Shown: one piece after another, positions 1-11,001 of the stretch
How positions within the stretch are numbered: the first letter of the stretch is position 1
Layout: each line of letters begins with the position of its first letter
Assembly (NCBI GenBank): GCA_008933995.1
Contig: WARS01000011.1
Location: forward strand, 16,432,016-16,496,015
Direction: 5' to 3'
Source of the DNA: Datnioides undecimradiatus
Lineage: Eukaryota; Chordata; Actinopteri; Lobotiformes; Datnioididae
DNA: 64,000 nt
Notes under the pieces: generated by a model
The model's database searches: none
Told to the model about the DNA's origin: nothing
The model's input: only the letters and a program-made list of their open reading frames with translations
Made by a program: the position numbers and the translations under genes

Positions 1-2362
1 TCTTGCCTCATCTCACCTCGTCTCATCTTTCTACTGTTAAAGTAAAACAACATATTTAATGGCATACACAGCCAGAGATCACAAAGTGTCAACTCAAGTC
101 TTCTCATATGACTTTATTCACATGATACTGTTCAAGCTAAATGTTTTACAAATGTTTTAACTGGTTTGCATGTTGTTTGGGTTTTATTTTGCATGTAAAC
201 TCATCTCACATAACTGAAATTCAAAGTTTCTAAGTATTCTTTTGAGGCTTAAAGGTGAAACTGATCTCTATAATCTTCTTAACTCAGGCTCACAGAGACA
301 CAACTTTTAGACAGATGCTACTTTTAATGACCCCTTTAATGTTAAGCCGCAGAAATGTGCTATGAAAATGAGCAGTACTGTGAACATCAACTTCAGCTCA
401 GACCCTGCTTGTCTTTGAAGTTGTTACCAGTCATAAAAGTTTGTGAGGAACAAAGACACAATCAAAAAGTGTAACAATGGATTATGGCTTTGAACTGCTG
501 TTGCTGCGTGTCATGGTGATAGAGCTTTGATGGCGTGTCAGACTAAATGGGACATTGTTAGTAGTGGACTGTAAGGCAACTAAATCACAACGCAATTGGT
601 ATATCGAACCAGTCTGGATGGTCTGAAATACAAGAAATCACAGAGGACCGAACAAAACAGCAGTTTCGTTGGTTTGCGTCGTCTTGCTTGGCTCCACAAC
701 GTGATGAACCAACAGAATTTACTGTTACTCACCTCGAAAATGTTAACAAAGGAATAAACAGAGCACACCGTGGGTTAATTTCAAATCCGTCCCATTAGCC
801 AAATTAAAATTATGATGTGACAGATGTCAGCTGAAACACCACCAACCTATCTATCCCTTCACTTGTGGTTATATTTAGTACACATATTAATATTCCCCTT
901 TCCAGTGCTAATTATCACTGTCAGCATGATAACACATCAGACTGGAGGACATGCAATATTATATTATAGTATATTATATGTGCCAAAGCGTGCTTTAGTG
1001 ATCAGTGTAGTTAGCATTTACCTTGTGAGCTTGTTTGCATGCTAACTTTAGCATTCAGTTACAGCCTCAAAGAGCCGTTAGCATGGCTGCAGACTCTTGT
1101 TTTAATTAATGGTTTATATTTGAGTGACTCTATGTCTGGATTACATTGCCAACAGAATACACTTATATAAATTTAGGCTGCTATTACAGTAAACTCGATA
1201 CAAAGTCCACCCCGAGGCATTTAATCACTGTTAAAAACAGCTGTTGTTAATATAACACGCCTCTCTGGAATCGCTGGTGTTTTTGGTTCATTTTCAAATT
1301 CCCAAAGCTGAGCACATGTACTGTAGACATCCTGTAATTTCATACAAAGATTTTTATAGAACAGCTATAATAACAACAATTTTCTGCAAATTAGATCTCA
1401 ATAATAAACATCCGGGGGCAGGGGGTGGGGGTTATGGATCTTGCACCAGCATTAATCTGCAGAGAGTCCCCCGTGGAAGAGGTAGTTTGGGCTCGCTAAT
1501 TGAAAAACCTTTTACTCTAATGCTTTCTATGTTATTGCTTACATGTGCAACACACCAATGAACGCCACAAGTCAACACCCACTCTCAAAGGTCATTGAAT
1601 GTCATTATAGTTAGCCCAGGGAATTAACTTGCACACTAAACTGGGTCCACAAATAAAGGTTAATTACAGCAGCGCTTCATTAGAGAATACCTAATGACGT
1701 CTGTGTTCTACTTTTGTCTGTATGTGCCACACAGCATGAGATTAACTTCTAAATATAATGGACTTTCAGTGATTGACACGCGAAATGGTAATATCCACAG
1801 CTCAGGCTGCTCCACATGCTGCGGGCTTTCTTGCTCTTCATCGCTGAGACTTGAGAAAGGAATGAGGGAGGCATCACAAGGCGAATGGCTTTTCGAGATC
1901 AATATGTACCTCTTACTGCAGGGCACCCTCGCCTCACTCTCCCAACTTATTCCAGCTATTTAAGAATGTCTTTCTGGGGATCTGGCCCATTTCTTTCAAT
2001 TAATGCTCCTTTCAGCCAGCCAACCATTAGAGGTCCATTAAAGCCCCTCTATCCAGGGAGAGTCGTTCAGCCTGCGCGGCTGTGCTCCATCTTCTGATAA
2101 CAGGAGCATCTAGACTGCCACTGAGAAATAATTAACCCTTTATATTGTTACTCTGGAGGCGGTTGATTATAGGATGTTTGGAGGAGTTGTTCTATTTTGT
2201 TTGTTTTTTTATCAAAAATGACCTTGGTACTTTTACAAACTTCACGCTGCCCAATCAATGAACTTCTGACCCCTGGTTCAAATTAAGTTTCTCCAAACAT
2301 GACTCAGACTGCATGATCACTGATGTCCTTTCATCTCTCTTTCCCTCTTTGATATTTCACAG
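1..2362 (+). other. CSPG4 intron (5' end outside window)
   Basis: No coding exon is recognised here; the short open frames on both strands have no CSPG-repeat signature. The stretch is AT-rich. It contains a GCTAGC/GTTAGCATG-type dispersed repeat at about 990-1110 that resembles copies near 28 kb and 31.5 kb. Confidence 0.7.
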
Positions 2363-2561
2363 GTTCTCGCTGGGGAGGAAGCTGATATCACCTCCAGCAT
2401 GCTGAACACTGACGACGACGATACCCCCGCGGAGGAGCTGGTTTACCACGTCGAGATGCCAACCAATGGGATGGTGGCGCTGAAAGAGGCGCCGGAGGAG
2501 GGCATCCTAAATTTCACACAGTCTCAGATAAACAAAGGGGAGGTCATCTTCATTCACAAGG
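2363..2561 (+). CDS. cspg4: CSPG4 internal exon A (first visible coding exon)
   Basis: The acceptor ...ATTTCACAG precedes 2363 and the donor G|GTAGGT starts at 2562. The exon enters in phase 0 (VLAGEEADI...) and leaves in phase 1 within a Gly codon. It encodes 66 residues of one CSPG repeat: an acidic DDDD stretch, then 'EELVYHVEMPTNGMVAL' and 'FTQSQINKGEVIFIHKG', the usual repeat signature. The previous exon is outside the window. Confidence 0.9.
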
Positions 2562-4464
2562 GTAGGTGAGAATACAGGAAGTAACTCGGATTAAATTTGC
2601 GCAGGGTCGATACCACAAATCAGTTCAAAAGAATTATAAAGTACGAGAGGGAGCAGGCAGAGTACATCCAAATGAACACAAAGACCCAAAACTGAAAGGA
2701 AACACAAGGAACTCAGGGAAACACATGAGGCACATGCACAATGACGATCAGAGTAATAATCCAATTAAGGTGACAGGTGACAATGAACCAGGCGGGAACA
2801 TGAAGCTTAATATATACCTGAATGTTGGAGTGCTCGTATTACAGATACATTTCTACAAAACACCTTCTACAAGCCTCTAAGCACATATCTCAATACCTGG
2901 TTAAGTAATCTGGTGATAATTAGCAGCACTATTAAACTCCAACAGATAGTAAAAACAGCATTTGTGATTTATCTTTACTTGTTGTTTCATCTGTGCTACA
3001 AAGGTACGGCAAGTTTTAAATTACATTCTGCTTTTACAATTAGAAATATAATAAATAAATAAATAACAATAGATACAAACGAGAAGAATAGAAATGAACT
3101 AATAAGTCAACTGAATGCGGAGTCAAGTCGAAACATCTCTGTTCCTCCAGGTGAGGAGTCTGGTGGTTTCAGTTTCACCGTGACAGACGGAGAGCACACA
3201 TCTCCCCTCTACCGATTTGTTGTCACAGCGAGGCCTCTCACCATCACCATGGTAACGCAGGAGGAGCTCATGGTATTTCCAGGTAAGACGCCAACATCGT
3301 GCAGACCGAATCATTACAGCAATGTAATAATAAGTACTTTTTAAACCATTGTATTTTTTTCTGCTTTCATATCTATGCCAGACTGTTTGTTCAAACCTTA
3401 TGGCAATTTTAGATTTGGCAGATAACAAAAATCTTTTTCTTCTCTCTCCCTAGTTTAAGTACAGGCTGAAGTATAAAAAACACACACATTTTCAACTTAA
3501 AGGAGTGCCAGAACAGTGCAAGAAACACAAAATACACCTTTGTTTCATATGTCTTAGATGACCTGATCTTTCCCTGTGCAGTGATATCCCTGTCCCTCTA
3601 CTCTTCTTACATTTAATGCCGTTCATAACACTGGATAAAATAGATTTTCATGGGTGGAAAATTTTGTGTCTAAATGTGCCAAAATCCAGTATATATGTCA
3701 CTTGTGATACTGAGGATTTACAAGTTTACCTGGAGGGAATGTAACTGTAGCTGAACAGCGGCCACTGTGGCCAGAGGTGGGAATTACAACATGATGGCAC
3801 AATACATTTTCTTATTTATGGTGATGAGTCAGTTGTTTTGAAGATTTGTAACGCTGAAATGAATTACGTTTTGTGTTTATCCATAACATGCTAAAATGTG
3901 GTGCAACAGGAGCACACTTAGAGGAGAGACAACAAATGATTAATGTCAGTCGCTCACTATACATTATGATTAGCTAACACGAGCTGATCATACAAGATCA
4001 AGCATGTGGCTGCAAAACACCTGAGTGCATTGGATTCAACAGTGAGATTTGCGTAAGCATGGTCCTCCTTTTGACTCAACTCACAACTTGACTGAAAATG
4101 TTCCAGTGCACAAAATAAGGTTTTGTCAGAGTCTGTTTGAATACTTAAATTAAATGTCACTTTGCTTTTAGTGGTAAAAACATCCCAGACTTCTCCAGAT
4201 GAAACTTCTGAGACACGAGTGTCGGCGCAGGCAATAACCTGTAGCTCTATTAATAACAGGCTCTACTTTTAAGTATGAAAAATGAGATGAGTTTGAAAGC
4301 TTGGATAAAAATCCTCACCATCAGGAAACTCTTCTGGACATTAATGCGCATGAGTTACTGTAACCGCTAAAGTTTGAGGCAAGTCCAGACTCTGCTTAAT
4401 ATCACAAGCCCGTCTACGGATCCAAGAGATCATTTACCACAGAATCATCTCAGCGCACTGAGGA

Positions 4465-4504
<40 letters not shown>

Positions 4505-7500
4505 TCACAGGAACGAGGCAGCCCATCACGAGTGCCAATCTGGGGGCTGTGACCAATGAGGATGGAAATGAGATAAGCTACTCACTGATCCGCCCACCTC
4601 GTTTGGGAAGACTCATCCTGGCCAATGACAAGAACCAGTTTGAGGAAATTACAGAGTTCTCACAAACACAGGTGATTGCTTTTTTTGTGCGTGTGGGTGT
4701 GTGACGCTGAATCTGGGGTGTATTTTCTTGTAAAGCGCTTTACCAAATTCCCCCCCTCTTAAAGTTAATGTTCTACATTAACTACCCAATAAATTATTAG
4801 AAGTGATTCATGTAAACATTAAAAAAGTAAAATACAAAACAAGAACGCCAAAGGAAAAAGCATCTTTTGATGGATTTTGCCTTTAATAGCCAGTTGCATC
4901 ATGGGTCAAATTAAGTTCAGCTGTCTTTTCAAATGAATCCCCTCCATCTGCAGGTTTAGACTCCTATTAATAGCAGGTTTGTGTTACTAAGCAGCCAAAG
5001 CTGTTAAAGGGACAGTCGTCTCCTGCAAAGGCCGTCAGAGAGACGCTTAAGAAAACGCTTTAATGCACCACAACAACACAGCTTTTAACGCTAACTGGTG
5101 CTGGAGAACTCAGCACTCATCCGCTGGTGGAAATCAAGCAACTCAAATGCTCGCAGTTTCAGCTCTTGGCTCGTCTCAATATCTATTAAAGAACTAAACT
5201 GTTGCATATGTTTTTCTCAGCATTGACTTCTGTCTATATCACAGAAGCTAGTGCAATAAAATTGATATTTAAGGTCATTCACTCCAGACTAAACCAGCTA
5301 TAACTGAGTTTGTTTACCGCTGTGAAGAAACGTCCTCATCAGCGAAACAACTTAGGTTTTTCCTCATCAACTTTAAACAGAAACCATCATATAATGAGCC
5401 TCCAGTGTGATATGGTCTTCTTCTTCAGGCTTACTTAAATCAAACAACAAAGTATTTCCCCCCTTCTGAGATAGTTGCATCTTTCTATAGTTAATGGAAA
5501 TGTGCCGAAATACATTCCAACTGTGCACACAGAGCTTTTCAACTTCTCGTTCCCCTCTGCCTCATAAACTGCGGTTATTTTTCATGAGACAACATGTTCC
5601 CTCCTTAAGTTTGTACCAAGCATCGATAGATCATCTCCAACCGCAGTACATTTTGTTCATCAGAGTAACGCTCCAGTTGTCTTTCAAACTCAGAGCATGC
5701 GAGGCATCAACGTGTTCCTGCTTTCCACCAGCAGGGGGCCTCGTTGAATTGACATTGTGCCCTCCTGACATTTAGCATGAGCATTCACTCTGTTAAACTG
5801 ATGATCTCTATATTTAAGTTGCTGTGTGTGAGGGACGGGGTTGGAACAGATTTAAATATTCAGTGGGGCAGAGACAAAGAACAATACCTGACAAATAAAG
5901 AGAATTTAGGGATATAAATGCAGCATTTTTTTATTTTTACTGCAAACTGACACCAAGGTAAGTACAAATATTTAGATTGCATGTTAAAAAGAAGAGAACA
6001 TATCAGGCCCCCTGAGTCCTGAGTATGATACAGTGGCCTTCGGTTTCTAATAACTAAGACCTACGTGTTGCAACAAAACTCTCCATCAGGGTGTGGCCCT
6101 TGATTTCAAAGAGTTCCTTTGTTCACTGAGTGTGTGTGTGTTTTTAACCTATTGTCTCTACAGCAAAGAAACACAGATTACAAAGCCCTGAAAAAATGTG
6201 GATTTTAAAGCGTTTCTGATTTTATTTTTAGCATTTACAGCATTTTGCTCATGGGGTACACAAGTTGACCGCATTAAACCATTATGCATGCACCTTAGAC
6301 CTTAGTATTTGTCTGCAGAGGTGGCAGTCTGTTCTCACTCTCATCTCTGCCTGGTTCGAGACTGTTTTTTCATCTCCATTCCTGACATCTGACTGTGCTT
6401 GGATGAGCAGGAGAACAAATTCTTTCCTTGCAAACTGCTCTGTTTAGAGAGTGATGGTAAATCTAACACTATCTGAAAACATGATTTGACTTATTCAACG
6501 GTGTGCACATGCATGCATGAACATACTCCTGCTTATGTTCTGTCTGTGTGTGTGTGTGTGTGTGTAAGTGAGAAGGAGAGGCAGAAGAGTTGAGTTTAGG
6601 ACACAGTGACCTCAGAGAGCGAAACACAGGCCGTCACATTCCAGTTCTCAAACCCGGATCCCAGTACAGCTGAGCCAAACCACCGCTGCAGCCATTTGAG
6701 CTCCCATTTTACTGTGGCGCTTACAAACGAAGGCGAGACAGCAATATGATAAACTAAACTGTCTTTGTCTTTAAAATCACTTACGTTAAAACGAAGTGAA
6801 GCATCCGACGATTGTGAACGAGGAGTCAAGAATCAAGCTGGAATCGACAAGACGTTGACAGATAAAATCCTATAGATGTTTGACCTAAAAACTGATATAA
6901 TGTGTTATTTTAGGTGATTTAACATAAATACAGATATTAATTGCTTGATAACTCTTTCATCTGTTCCAGTAGGTACATAAAAGCTATATATAGTGATATG
7001 AAGACTTCTGAGTAACTCGACATCCTCTGATTTTATTTTCCCTGGTGCACAGCTGGAGTCAGGAGCGGTCTTTTATGAGCACCAGACACCCGAGGAGCCT
7101 TTCTGGGTGGCGAGGGACGCCATAGAGCTTACTCTGTCATCGCAACCAGCCCCAGACGTCCGTCACATCCTGCCCATCACCATCTCTTACTATGCAGCTC
7201 ACAGCAACATCTCCACACAGCTGTGGAAAAACAAAGGTAAACGATGAAATGGTTGAAAAACACAATATTTACATGTGAAAAAATATGTTTTTTTTACAAT
7301 AGCCACTCTGATAAATAAGCATCTAAACAAACGACTTCTTTATCGCTAATTTAACACAATCATAGTTATTGTTCATCCATTTCCACAGATGTTGGACATG
7401 CAGAGTTAAGTGGTGAAGCCTGTGAAGCCCCGTTAATGGCTCTGCCTAAAATAATAGCACTTGAGTTACAATGTTGAAATGTTGTTACCACGAGCTGCAG

Positions 7501-10425
7501 CGGTGGTTTATTTGAATAGATGGTTGGGTGTTTATTTATTCAATATTCATACAGGGTAAACAAGCTTAGTATACATGCTGTTTTACAGGAACACCTGGCT
7601 AAGAGTCAAATAGAATAAAAGAAACAAAGAAATGAGACAGTCAATATGAGACAATATTGTGTAGATGATCATAGTTCTAAGTTTGAGATAGAGAATTGTT
7701 TACGTGGTTATTACACGCTCCCTCTGTCATCCTTCAGGTTCTTGGATATTGGATATCATTATTGATAAGAGAGGCTGTAATCACAATATTTTTCATACTT
7801 AGAAACGGAAAAGTTTTACTTATTTGGGTATTTTAACCTTTGTTTTCTTGGAGAATCATTTGTTAGTCTCTAGTAGGTAACCTAGACTGAAGTGCCTCAG
7901 TTAAAGCAGGAAACATTGACTGACAGTAGTACATGATGTCTTCTCCATACTCTGGGATGAACTTTATTCATACTTCTTTGATTCAACATTGATATTTTTG
8001 CAGGTTTGCAAGAGATTTTTTTAAAAATGTGTTTTTTAGCTTTAAAAAGAGTTCAAAGAAATCTGCTGTCAATTAACAAACGTCTCTGCTTGCTTGCGTT
8101 TAATTTGATTCAAGTGTTTTAACAGACAAAACTTAAGTAACCCAGCAGTCCCAACTGAGCCACTGTTGAATACTTTCAGAATATCTGCAAATCAGTGCAT
8201 GATAAAATATATATATATTCTTGTGAAATTCACATGAAGGCACAATTTAATCGGCTGCAGCTTGTTCTTTATTTTAGCTTCGTGCAGAGTTTTAGTATAA
8301 CTTTAGTATATACTGTAATTTTTCATTGCTTGAACAGTCCATGGACATAAAGGGATTTATCACCCCTGCTTTCTCTGCTGCCAAAACAAGGCCCCTGCTC
8401 CATCTGTCTCACCTAATGTGCCAACAGCCTAAATGTGCTGTGCTGCATAATTAAATATCAACAGGAGACAGTCAAAACTGGAAAGAAAGTCTCTTTGGAA
8501 AACTAAATTTGATGGCATTTAAAAATTCTGTTTATTTTTATTGTTTTCGGTCAGGTCTGGAAATGGTTCAAGGCCAGAGGAAAGCCATTGACGATTCAAT
8601 TCTGGATGCTTCTAACCTTCTGGCAAGCTTACCTGAAGAACAGCGAGGCAATGCGGATGTGGTTTTTGAGATAAAGCGTTTCCCTGGACATGGTCGTATA
8701 ACCCTGGGTGGCCAGGACCTGCCACGTAATGCGCCATCCTTCACGCAGGAAGATGTAATTCAAGGAAATGTGGAGTATCTCCATGATGACTCAGGAGCCT
8801 CCTCTGACAGCTTCTCTTTCAGGGCACGTCTAAAGTCTGATGGTCGTGGTGTAGCTTCCCCTGCAGAGTCTGTGGTCCTAGAGGAGATCTTTAACATCTC
8901 AGTTAGACGGCGGGGATCTGACCCCCCTGAACTTGTCACTATAGACATGCTCTTGGAGGTTCTTCAAGGATCCATGACCACCCTGACCCAGAAGCATCTT
9001 AACACTCAAGATGAGGACAGTCCGCCAGATGAGGTGTATTTCAAAGTGACCAAAGCCCCAAGAAATGGTCGACTAGTTGACTTACTTACAATGGACCCCA
9101 TTTCTGAGTTCACACAAGAGATGGTCAATCGTGGGCAGGTGGGCTTCCACAGCGACGGCAGCCTTACTGACGGTTTTGTGGAATTTATCGTGTCAGATGG
9201 AGGACATGAAACAAAGCCGCATACACTCCACATCGGCATCCTAGCTCGCACCCTGCTGCTCGACAAAGCCCCTGAGATTAAGGTGAAGCAAGGCGATGAT
9301 GAGACCCTGGTGACTGAGGAGATGTTGAGGGCTACAACCGGGGGGCCCGTTGAGGAGGACATCCTTTACAAGATCACAAGTGTTCCTAAATATGCAGCAG
9401 TCATGGTGGACAGGCAGCCTACATCCGCCTTCACCCAGAAACAGATCCAGGAAGGCAGAGTCAGCGTCCGCTTTGTCAAGTCCACTTCACCTCGAGATAG
9501 CGTTGCATTTGTAGCCCGCAGCCGGGCTGCTAATGTCTCCTCTGTTCTTAATATCACAGTCCAGCCTCTGGCCAACATTGCTCAGGATCCCCTCTTACCA
9601 CAAGGCACTCTTGTCCAACTGGACAAAAAGCTTCTGGATGCAACTCCCCTGGCAAACAAAACCAGAGCTACCCCCACGTTCACTGTCATCCAACAGCCAA
9701 GGGGAGCTCGTTTTGTGAGGTCTGGAAGTCCTGGTGCAGGCCAGCCAGTGGACATATTCAGCCAGAAGGACCTGGATGAGGGCCGGGTAGCTATGGAAAT
9801 CTTAAGTGGCTCTTCTGGATCACGAGGTAGTGTCACTCAGGATGAGGCCCGCTTCTTACTCAAAGCCCATGGCGTTCCACCTGCAGAGTGTGTGCTTTCG
9901 TTCCAGACAGGTCCCTACAATGCTTCTGGTGTGTACCCTGCCACTCTGTTGAGGATTCCCTCAGACACCCCATCAAAGGACAGTAATGACCTCCCTGGGG
10001 CTGGTGGGTCACCCCGTGCCACTCCAGCTAGCCCTCGCTGGAGGGGCAACATGGACTGGCCCCACGGAGATGCCCCCACCACAGCATCTTCAGGTTCTGG
10101 CTCCCATGGCAGACCACATGTATCCCGGCGCAGCAACTTCTGGTCTATTCTCATCCCGATCCTTGTAATCCTCCTCCTCTTGCTTCTGGCAGCCATCTTA
10201 GCCTACTACCTTATCCGTAAAAACAAGACGGGCAAGCACGATGTCCAGACAGCAGCATCCAAGCCCAAAAATGGAGAGGTGGCCGGCACAGAAACCTTTC
10301 GCAAAACTGACCCAGCCAATAACATCCCCATGTCCAACATGGACTCCAAAGAAGCAGATCCGGAGTTGTTGCAGCACTGTCGGACAACGAACCCAGCCTT
10401 GAAAAAGAACCAGTACTGGGTCTGA
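2363..10425 (+). CDS. cspg4: CSPG4 (NG2 chondroitin sulfate proteoglycan 4), C-terminal 848 residues, five exons
   Basis: CSPG4 is a large type I membrane proteoglycan of pericytes, oligodendrocyte precursors and other motile cells. It binds matrix and growth factors outside the cell and PDZ proteins inside. Joining 2363-2561, 3151-3282, 4511-4671, 7053-7236 and 8555-10425 gives one open frame with GT/AG junctions (phases 1,1,0,1). Numbering from the first visible residue, about six CSPG repeats fill residues 1-700; each has a hydrophobic, Asp/Asn-rich pattern and the recurring 'FTQ..I..G.V' segment. A Pro/Ser/Gly-rich juxtamembrane segment follows. The membrane helix is at about 755-779, then a basic stop-transfer (RKNK) and a 69-residue tail ending in the PDZ ligand QYWV. 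The full protein is about 2,300 residues in mammals, so the signal peptide, LamG domains and earlier repeats lie upstream. The C-terminal motif and synteny make the identity near certain. Confidence 0.96.
2562..3150 (+). other. CSPG4 intron between exons A and B
   Basis: A 589-nt intron with GT/AG ends. Nothing else is recognised; a TAAA-rich run lies at about 3047-3066. Confidence 0.85.
3151..3282 (+). CDS. cspg4: CSPG4 internal exon B
   Basis: The acceptor CTCCAG ends at 3150 and the donor G|GTAAGA begins at 3283. The exon is 132 nt, phase 1 to phase 1, so skipping it would keep the frame. It encodes the end of the repeat begun in exon A ('GGFSFTVTDGEHTSPLY', the conserved F.F.V.DG strand) and the start of the next one. 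Confidence 0.9.
3283..4510 (+). other. CSPG4 intron between exons B and C
   Basis: A 1,228-nt intron. Its 3' end is a (TG)n microsatellite running almost to the splice acceptor; nothing else is recognised. Confidence 0.85.
4472..4502 (+). repeat. (TG)n microsatellite at a CSPG4 splice acceptor
   Basis: A 31-nt uninterrupted TG run followed by ATTCACAG and the exon at 4511. In the transcript it is a UG repeat in the position of the polypyrimidine tract. Confidence 0.97.
4511..4671 (+). CDS. cspg4: CSPG4 internal exon C
   Basis: The acceptor ATTCACAG ends at 4510, directly after a 31-nt (TG)n run that takes the place of a normal polypyrimidine tract. The donor CAG|GTGATT begins at 4672. It enters in phase 1 (completing Gly) and ends in phase 0 after 'FSQTQ'. 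It encodes 53 residues of a CSPG repeat with 'ISYSLIRPPRLGRLIL' and 'ITEFSQTQ'. Confidence 0.88.
5728..5740 (+). promoter_or_regulatory. Candidate CTCF site in CSPG4 intron
   Basis: CCAGCAGGGGGCC fits the vertebrate CTCF core CCASYAGRKGGC at every position. Occupancy cannot be judged from sequence. Confidence 0.4.
6545..6565 (+). repeat. (TG)n microsatellite
   Basis: An uninterrupted TG run in a CSPG4 intron. Confidence 0.95.
7053..7236 (+). CDS. cspg4: CSPG4 internal exon D
   Basis: The acceptor GGTGCACAG follows a T-rich tract; the donor AAAG|GTAAAC begins at 7237. It enters in phase 0 and leaves in phase 1. It encodes 61 residues that close the repeat begun in exon C ('GAVFYEHQTPEEPFW', 'ITISYYAAHSN') and carries an N-glycosylation sequon (NIS). 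The preceding intron is 2.4 kb. Confidence 0.88.
7237..8554 (+). other. CSPG4 last intron
   Basis: A 1,318-nt AT-rich intron with GT/AG ends. Nothing else is recognised. Confidence 0.85.
8555..10425 (+). CDS. cspg4: CSPG4 terminal coding exon: last CSPG repeats, membrane helix and PDZ-ligand tail
   Basis: The open frame runs upstream to 8509, but the TCAG at 8551-8554 is the acceptor and the phase-1 junction gives Gly-Leu-Glu-Met. The exon encodes 622 residues: four CSPG repeats with several N-glycosylation sequons (for example NVS, NIT, NKT, NAS), a Pro/Ser/Gly linker with an SGSG site at 10090-10101, the membrane helix at 10141-10215, and the tail. The tail keeps 'NKTGKHDVQ', which holds the Thr reported as a PKC-alpha site in mammalian NG2. 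It also keeps 'TETFRK', 'DPELLQ', 'NPALK' and the final QYWV, the ligand for MUPP1, GRIP1 and syntenin-type PDZ domains. The stop is TGA at 10423-10425. Confidence 0.96.
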
Positions 10426-11001
10426 GACACTTTGAGCTAGGACACAGAAGGAGGTGGATCCTCAAGTGTTTGGAAGCTTCCTCAAATCATTCCTCTCAGT
10501 ATTAAAGACCTCTTGCCACACCAGTTTAAAAGAAATTCTTTTCAACACCATTGGTTATTACCTTTTCTCAACATAACTGTGGACAAATTCTCAGGCAATG
10601 AAACACTGAATACTTATTGGCAAAAAAGAGGCAGTTTCTTATCTAAGGAGGCTCACGCCATGTCTATTTATTTTAGTTTTATCACTCCTCTTCGTCACAG
10701 GGCACAAATGAAGACATAAACATGCCACATGTTTGCAAAAAGTATTTTGCGCGTGCTCTGGTCCATATGATATCATAGGCCATTATTATTCATTTGCGTG
10801 GATTGGTAATTTAAAGTCTTTGTGATAGTCTGATTTTAGTTTTTTTGGTTCATCAGGAAAGTCGATAAGCCTTGTATATAGATGATGAGGTAAATACTAT
10901 ATGCTGTATTATCAAGAAGATGATAAACTGCCTCTATATGTTTTCTCTTTATTATGTTTTTAAGGTGCCGTTGTATTATGTTTCTCAGGGCTAAATTCAG
11001 T

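Larger units (their letters stand above)
4672..7052 (+). other. CSPG4 intron between exons C and D
   Basis: A 2.4-kb intron with a (TG)n run at 6545-6565 and a CTCF-core match at 5728-5740. No exon is recognised; short open frames here lack CSPG-repeat features. Confidence 0.8.

Noticed and set aside
8509..8554. Upstream Met extension of the CSPG4 terminal-exon frame
   Set aside because: The TCAG acceptor at 8551-8554 and the phase-1 match to the previous exon show that this part is intron.
9006..9362. 118-codon open frame on the - strand, with others at 9366-9836 and 9915-10465
   Set aside because: All are antisense shadows of the CSPG4 terminal exon.
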